From NCBI GenBank assembly GCA_023053685.1, contig JALIGW010000005.1, positions 24,270,001-24,334,000 on the forward strand: 64,000 bases of DNA. The letters are read 5' to 3'. The position numbers and the translations under genes were made by a program. The notes beneath the pieces were generated by a model. It was not told the origin of the DNA. It was given only the letters and a program-made list of their open reading frames with translations, and did not search any database. Below are positions 57,946-64,000 of this stretch, piece after piece (position 1 is the stretch's first letter; each line of letters starts with the position of its first letter). The DNA is from Diadophis punctatus similis (Eukaryota > Chordata > Lepidosauria > Squamata > Dipsadidae).

Positions 57946-58270
57946 CAGTGGTGGGATCCAAATTTTTTTACTACTGGTTCTGTGGGTGTGGCTTGGTGGG
58001 TGTGGCATGGCTTGGTGGGCGTGGCAGGGGAAGGATACTGTAAAATCTCCATTCCACCCCACTCCAGGGGAAGGTTACTGCAAAATCCCCATTTCCTCCC
58101 GATCAGCTGGGACTCGGGAGGCAGAGAATAGTGGGGTTGGGGCCAGTCAGAGGTGGTATTTACCGGTTCTCTGAACTACTTAAAATTTCCGCTACTAGTT
58201 CTCCGAACTACTCAACATTTCTGCTACCGGTTCTCTAGAACTGGTCAGAACCTGTTGAAACCCACCTCTG
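57946..58270 (-). mobile_element. hAT-like non-autonomous element, family 1, copy d (subfamily 2)
   Basis: Termini CAGTGGTGGGATCC and AACCCACCTCTG. Perfect 8-bp duplication gactaatg (57938-57945, 58271-58278). The interior is the reverse complement of the copy at 44625. Confidence 0.93.
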
Positions 58271-58278
58271 GACTAATG

Positions 58279-59007
58279 GGAGCTGACCAGCCCTGCAATT
58301 TATCTGTTATATCTATCTTTCAACCTCAGACCCAATTTTATAAATGACCGATTTCCTTTTGAATGCAAAGAAGCAAACTTTTCAGTTCAGAATTTTTCCC
58401 CACAATAATCTCCAGACATCCTCCAAACTGGATAGAAGCCAAAACACAAGAGGATGTATCTGCTGATCTATTCAAAGCAGTCATTACCTTGCTGCTTTAA
58501 CAGAATAGAGATGCCTACTTTCCTTTTATTGTGTTAAGCAATAAATCTATTTGGTTCTTTCTCATACCATTAATTTTGTCCTAAATGCACTTTTCAAAGG
58601 AGCAGCTGGAACAGACTGCAGGCTGTCTCTATTGTGACCATCTAAAAATAGGACAGAATTATTCAAACCCCCATGGATACCTGTCTTTTTGCTCCTTGTC
58701 ATATAATGGTATGACATAAACTTCCTTCTTTGTTAAAGACTGGCTTTTGATTACTCATACTAAAAGGACAATCAATAAAGAAAAAACTCAAACAATTAAA
58801 CCAATCTAAATAATTTTTAATAAAATTAAAAGAGCTTACTCACTCTCTAAAACATAAAACTTCCAAACACCAATAGCTATATTGTGGAATTAAAACCACT
58901 ACTAAGTGGAGAATATTCTCTTTGTTCAATCTATCAAGGCCATGGGACAAGAGCAATTATTCTAAGTTTGTGTGCCAGCCCATATAGTATGAGCAATCCA
59001 ATAATAC
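58279..59007. other. Intergenic, no recognised feature
   Basis: I see no exon, RNA gene or repeat family in this stretch. Confidence 0.4.
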
Positions 59008-59015
59008 ATTCATAG

Positions 59016-59275
59016 CAGAGGTGGGTTCCTACCAGTTCGGACCGGTTCTATAGAACCGTTAGTAACTTGGCGGCCTGGGTCACTGTAACTGGCAGTGACC
59101 CAGGCCTGCCATGCCCCAAAGCCAGTTCTCTCGGCGCTGCCATAGGCAGCGCCATCTTGTTTTTTGCTTCTGCGCATGCGCAGAAGCTTTTTTTTAGTAC
59201 TGCGCATGTGCGTGCCTGCCTGCCCGGCGCGTCCCTGAGTAAACCGGCAGTAACAGAATCAGGAAACCACTCCTG
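59016..59275 (+). mobile_element. hAT-like non-autonomous element, family 1, copy e
   Basis: Termini CAGAGGTGGGTTCCTACC and GGAAACCACTCCTG. Perfect 8-bp duplication attcatag (59008-59015, 59276-59283). At 260 bp it is the shortest of the five copies. Confidence 0.93.
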
Positions 59276-59454
59276 ATTCATAGTTTTCTCAATTTCCCCA
59301 CCAGACAGAGGCAGAAATATGTTCGCATTCACATAGTATTATATCTTCACATTATTACCATGTACAGCGCAGCATGAAAGGTGGCCAAAGAAAAGGCAAA
59401 CCAAGATAGTAATTAGATAATAATTATAGCAGTTCGGAAGTTATTTAGGATTTT

Positions 59455-60425
59455 ATACAAGACAACGGAGAACTAGAAAACCGTGCCTACCGCAAACCCA
59501 TGCACCTGGACAAGATCCTCAGCTTCACAAGCAACCACCCCACTGCACACAAAAGAAGCTGTGTCTAGAACCTGTTCAGAAGGGCAAGGACACACTGCAG
59601 CACCACAACACTAAGAAAAGCAGAAGAGAAACAGCTGCTCAATGTCTTTCTCCGTAATGGCTATCCAAAAAACTTCATATTCCGACACAAAGCACCCAAC
59701 CACACCACACAGCCAACGACCACACAAAAACTAAAACTACCGTACACAAAAGGGGTATCAGAAATTACAGCCAGAGTCTTCCAACCGTTAGGAATAACAA
59801 TAGCCCACAAAGCCACAGCCACACTCTGCCAGAAATTATCCAGAACCAAAGATACAATACAGAAGAATGAAAGAAACAAGGTAATCTACAAAATCAACTG
59901 TAACCATTGCAACCAATTCTACATGGGACAAACATCACATCAATTAAAAAGCAAGATCCACAAACACCAGCTGGCAGTCCCAAATCCTTAATCTCTACCC
60001 ACACCAACACCAAACAGCACCAGTTTGATTGGAGCAACAGAAAAATAATCAGCCACACTACCACCACGTTTGTGAGTTCATCGAAGCCTGGCACTCCACA
60101 AGAATTCATTAATAGACACGTTGACCTACAACCAGCCTATGAACCTGTCAGAATCCAAATCAGCTGCACAGCCAACCAGAAACAGCACTGACCCTCAACC
60201 AACCCACACAACCTCCACCAGCAGTTCACCTCCCAATGACTCTGACCTGATGTAATCTCCTTATCACAAGACCCATCATAAGACTCACTGATGACTCACA
60301 GCTGACTCATCACAAGACCCTCACTTGACACGCCCACACCTGAAGCCCTTACAAATAGAAGAACACTGACATCCCCTAAACTCTGCTGAAGATGCTACTT
60401 AGCCTGGTAATGAAATGTTCGGAAA
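59455..60425 (+). mobile_element. Penelope-like element, RT C-terminus and GIY-YIG endonuclease
   Basis: Frame 1 from about 59467 reads ENRAYRKPMHLDKILSFTSN, HPTAHKRSCV, one stop, then LFRRARTHCS, LLNVFLRNGYPKNFIF and KGVSEITARVFQPLGITIAH. It continues with the GIY-YIG start VIYKINCNHCNQFYMGQTSH. After a frameshift the second frame gives HQFDWSNRKIISHT, and a third holds FIEAWHSTRIH with the expected catalytic Glu. The order (RT tail, linker, GIY-YIG) is diagnostic of Penelope-like elements. One stop and two frameshifts make it inactive. The 3' sequence includes 'agcctggtaatgaaatgttc'. Confidence 0.85.
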
Positions 60426-60429
60426 CTAA

Positions 60430-61075
60430 CTCACAAGCTTGGATAATGAACACTCACCCTCATTTTATACAATCTATTTCATAAATATAAAGTTATTTGA
60501 ATTCACTGAGAACTTTATAGAGGTCTGAGAACAGCTTTTTTTTTCTGTTCACCTTCTAGCAATTTTTGACAATCAACACCATAAACCTTAGCTGGTCCTT
60601 ACTACTGTGAACATGTCGTACTACAACACAATAAAAATGGATTTATAGTGAAATATAGATTTCATAATATTCCCAGAGTCAGGACACTATTTTATTATAA
60701 TCTCAGGAAAGCCATCAACACAAACAAGGTAGGAATCACTGCACAAAGTCCATTTAAAAAGAAAAAGAAAACACCCTGGTTTTGCTACTATACACTAGAT
60801 TACTCCCACAACTTTGTCTCTAAAGTAGAAATACATATCCTGCAATCTTAAGAACCTTTGCCTTTGGATTGCCATTTTTCATGTCACAGCATGAGGAATC
60901 CAATATAAGAAAAGAAATGCTACCTGTAATTTAAGACATGGGGAATAAAATCATTTTTTGTTTTTATGTTGGTCTGCTCACATTTTAAATATAGTCATGT
61001 ACTCCAGTCAGGTTGGGATCCTTGGCCTGAAAAAAGATAGGGGAGTCCATTCTAGAGAAATGATATTCCTTGATT
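60430..61075. other. Intergenic, no recognised feature
   Basis: I see no exon or repeat family here. Confidence 0.4.
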
Positions 61076-61079
61076 CCTA

Positions 61080-61127
61080 ATGCTGGATGGGGAATTCTGG
61101 GAAGCTGCCAAGATTGAGAAACATTGC
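61080..61127. mobile_element. hAT-like end fragment
   Basis: 'ggggaattctgggaagctgc' then 'caagattgagaaacattg' is the same terminus type as 49574-49672. Only one end is present. Confidence 0.4.
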
Positions 61128-61617
61128 TTTAACTCCTGAGCCACAAACACCCAGTTCCCTATCTCCCTCCTCTATAAAGTTGTCCAAGAATTGTGAATTC
61201 TGGTAAAGAAAGAAATACATCTATTTCTGACTGATTAGAGATTTTGCAATTAAATTTCAAGCCATTGCTATTCTGAGATCCCTCAATGATATTTGTAACA
61301 TTATTAACTTATTTTCATTTTTCCAGATCCTCAACTACTATGTCTCATTTGTATTACTATTCATAATAATGGCAGGCATAGGATGGTAATTGAATGAAAT
61401 TAAAATCTAAATATAGGCACACTCAGAGATTTTAAACAATTGTACATATGATTATCATATTGCCATCCTGTAATACCCATCATTTATTTTCCTATTATTA
61501 CATAGTTTGAATTATGGGCTATTGAAGACAATACTTGGATGCTTTCAAGGCTTAAAAACTGTTGCCTGAATCATGGCTCATTGCAGTTATGGGTGTGTAC
61601 AGGTGCAGGCATGCACC

Positions 61618-62050
61618 CAGGGTTGGGCTTCAAAATTTTTAGCAAGGGGTTCTCTGCCTGGTTGCTGGGTGGGCGTGGCCATGGCCTAGTCGGCCTCCTG
61701 CACCATGGCGGTTTTTTTTTTTGCCCTCCCCAGGCTATGGAGGCTTTCCTCGAGCCTCTGGGAGGGTGAAAACTGCCTCCCCCGGGCTCCGGAGGCCTTC
61801 TGGAGGCTGGAAACAGGCCCGTTTCCGGCCTTCCCAAACTTCCGGTAGGCCCATTTTTCACCCTCCCCGAGTCTCCGCTCGTGCCCTGCACTTACCTGCA
61901 TCGAAAATGGGCCGCATGGGGACTCCTGGGAGGGGAGGGGCAGGGTGGGCGGGGCCAGCTAGGAGTGGGATTTGGGGGCTCTCCGAACTGCACAGAATCT
62001 TAACTAGAGGTTCTCCCGAACCCCTGCAAACCCCCAGCAGCCCACCCCTG
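61618..62050 (+). mobile_element. hAT-like non-autonomous element, family 3 (GC-rich)
   Basis: Termini CAGGGTTGGGCTTC and CAGCCCACCCCTG. Flanks catgcacc (61610-61617) and catgaacc (62051-62058), 7 of 8. The 433-bp GC-rich interior has long accidental open frames on both strands. Confidence 0.88.
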
Positions 62051-62159
62051 CATGAACCTGTGTGGTTCTAGAAAAAACTAGGGCGGTTTCATTCAAGTAC
62101 TGATATCAAGATTCAAAACCTGATGTTCCTCATGAAAAATCCCTACCAAATGACTCATC

Positions 62160-62522
62160 TACAGGTAGTCCTCCACTTACAATCACAATTGATCCGCAAA
62201 TTTCTGTTGCTAAGCAAGACAGTAGTTAAGTGAGTTTTGCCCCATTTTACGACTTCTTTTGCAACAGTTGTTAAGTGAGTCACTGCAGTTGTAACATGGT
62301 TGTTAAGTGAATCTGGCTTCCCCATTGACTTTGCTTGTCAGAAAGTAGCACAAGGGGATCACATGACCCTGAGACACTGCAACCATCATATAAATGAGCC
62401 AGTTGCCAAGTGTTGATCACATGACCATGAGGATGTTGCAATGTCGTGTGAAAAACAGTCATACATCACTTTTTTGAGTGGTGTTGTTAAATTAATAGTT
62501 GTAAGTTGAGGATTATCTTTAC
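62160..62522 (+). mobile_element. TA-flanked ~390-bp MITE, copy 7
   Basis: Left end tacaggtagtcctccac, right end 'gttgaggattatctttac'. Interior 'gttgctaagcaagacagta' and 'cattgactttgcttgtcag'. Confidence 0.88.
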
Positions 62523-62551
62523 TGAAAAATAGAAGGAGAAATGCAGAGTCG

Positions 62552-62700
62552 TTGGTGTTTTCTGAACTGGGTTACTTTCTTGCAGACATTTCATTACCAA
62601 ACTAGGCAACCTTATCATTGCTAGTCGAGCACTTATGATACTGTATCTAGTTTGATAATGAAATGTATGCAAGGAAACAACCAAGCTCAGAGAGCACCAA
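62552..62700. repeat. Inverted repeat of a Penelope-like 3' end
   Basis: Arms 62552-62605 and 62647-62700 are imperfect inverted copies around a 41-base spacer. The inner 27 bases match at 25 positions ('cttgcagacatttcattacc' against 'gataatgaaatgtatgcaag'). The motif 'taatgaaatgt' also sits at the 3' end of the Penelope-like element (60405-60420), so this is probably a palindromic relic of the same class. Confidence 0.75.
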
Positions 62701-62734
62701 GGACCCTGTAGTTCAATCCTGAGTTACAAATATT

Positions 62735-63986
<1,252 letters not shown>

Positions 63987-64000
63987 TATATTTATACACA

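Overview
Organism. This is vertebrate nuclear DNA: one split gene with GT-AG introns, a CpG-island promoter, and otherwise AT-rich, repeat-dense non-coding sequence. The repeats indicate a squamate, most likely an advanced (colubroid) snake. They include CR1 and CR1/L3-like LINEs, a LINE with an (AATAG)n tail of the kind known from snakes, a Bov-B LINE, a Sauria-type SINE with a Bov-B-like tail, a 5S-derived SINE, a Penelope-like element, and many hAT-type and TA-flanked MITEs. The taxon is inferred from repeats, not from a marker gene. || Layout. The only gene I can support is the 5' half of ZRANB1 (TRABID, an OTU-family deubiquitinase) on the minus strand. Its first coding exon (15005-15818) carries all three NZF zinc fingers. 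Exons at 3573-3760 and 2784-2937 encode the ankyrin-like ubiquitin-binding domain. The three exons join in perfect phase. The catalytic OTU domain lies off the left edge. A CpG island at about 29.7-31.1 kb, 14-15 kb upstream of the ATG, is the probable promoter with an untranslated first exon. || 1-31 kb is therefore ZRANB1 intron and promoter sequence. It holds CR1 fragments, a Bov-B 3' end, two Tc1-like transposase remnants, SINEs and MITEs, and a local rearrangement (8.8-9.4 kb) built from a copy of sequence near 11.4-11.7 kb. 31-64 kb looks intergenic, with no host exon I can recognise. It is a layered record of transposition: five copies of one hAT-like family, four with exact 8-bp target-site duplications and one matching at 7 of 8; a SINE inside a MITE that splits a LINE; a Penelope-like element with a recognisable GIY-YIG motif; a 1.65-kb CR1/L3-like LINE; and a compound (TA)n(TG)n(TA)n microsatellite. 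|| How the parts work together. The gene is a single transcription unit running leftward from the CpG island. The transposons show parasite relationships: the Bov-B LINE and the Sauria-type SINE share a related 3' tail, as expected if the LINE machinery mobilised the SINE, and the many MITEs need transposases not encoded here. I found no unknown multi-gene system. The most unusual items are the A-B-A templated duplication, the nested insertions and the Penelope-like remains.
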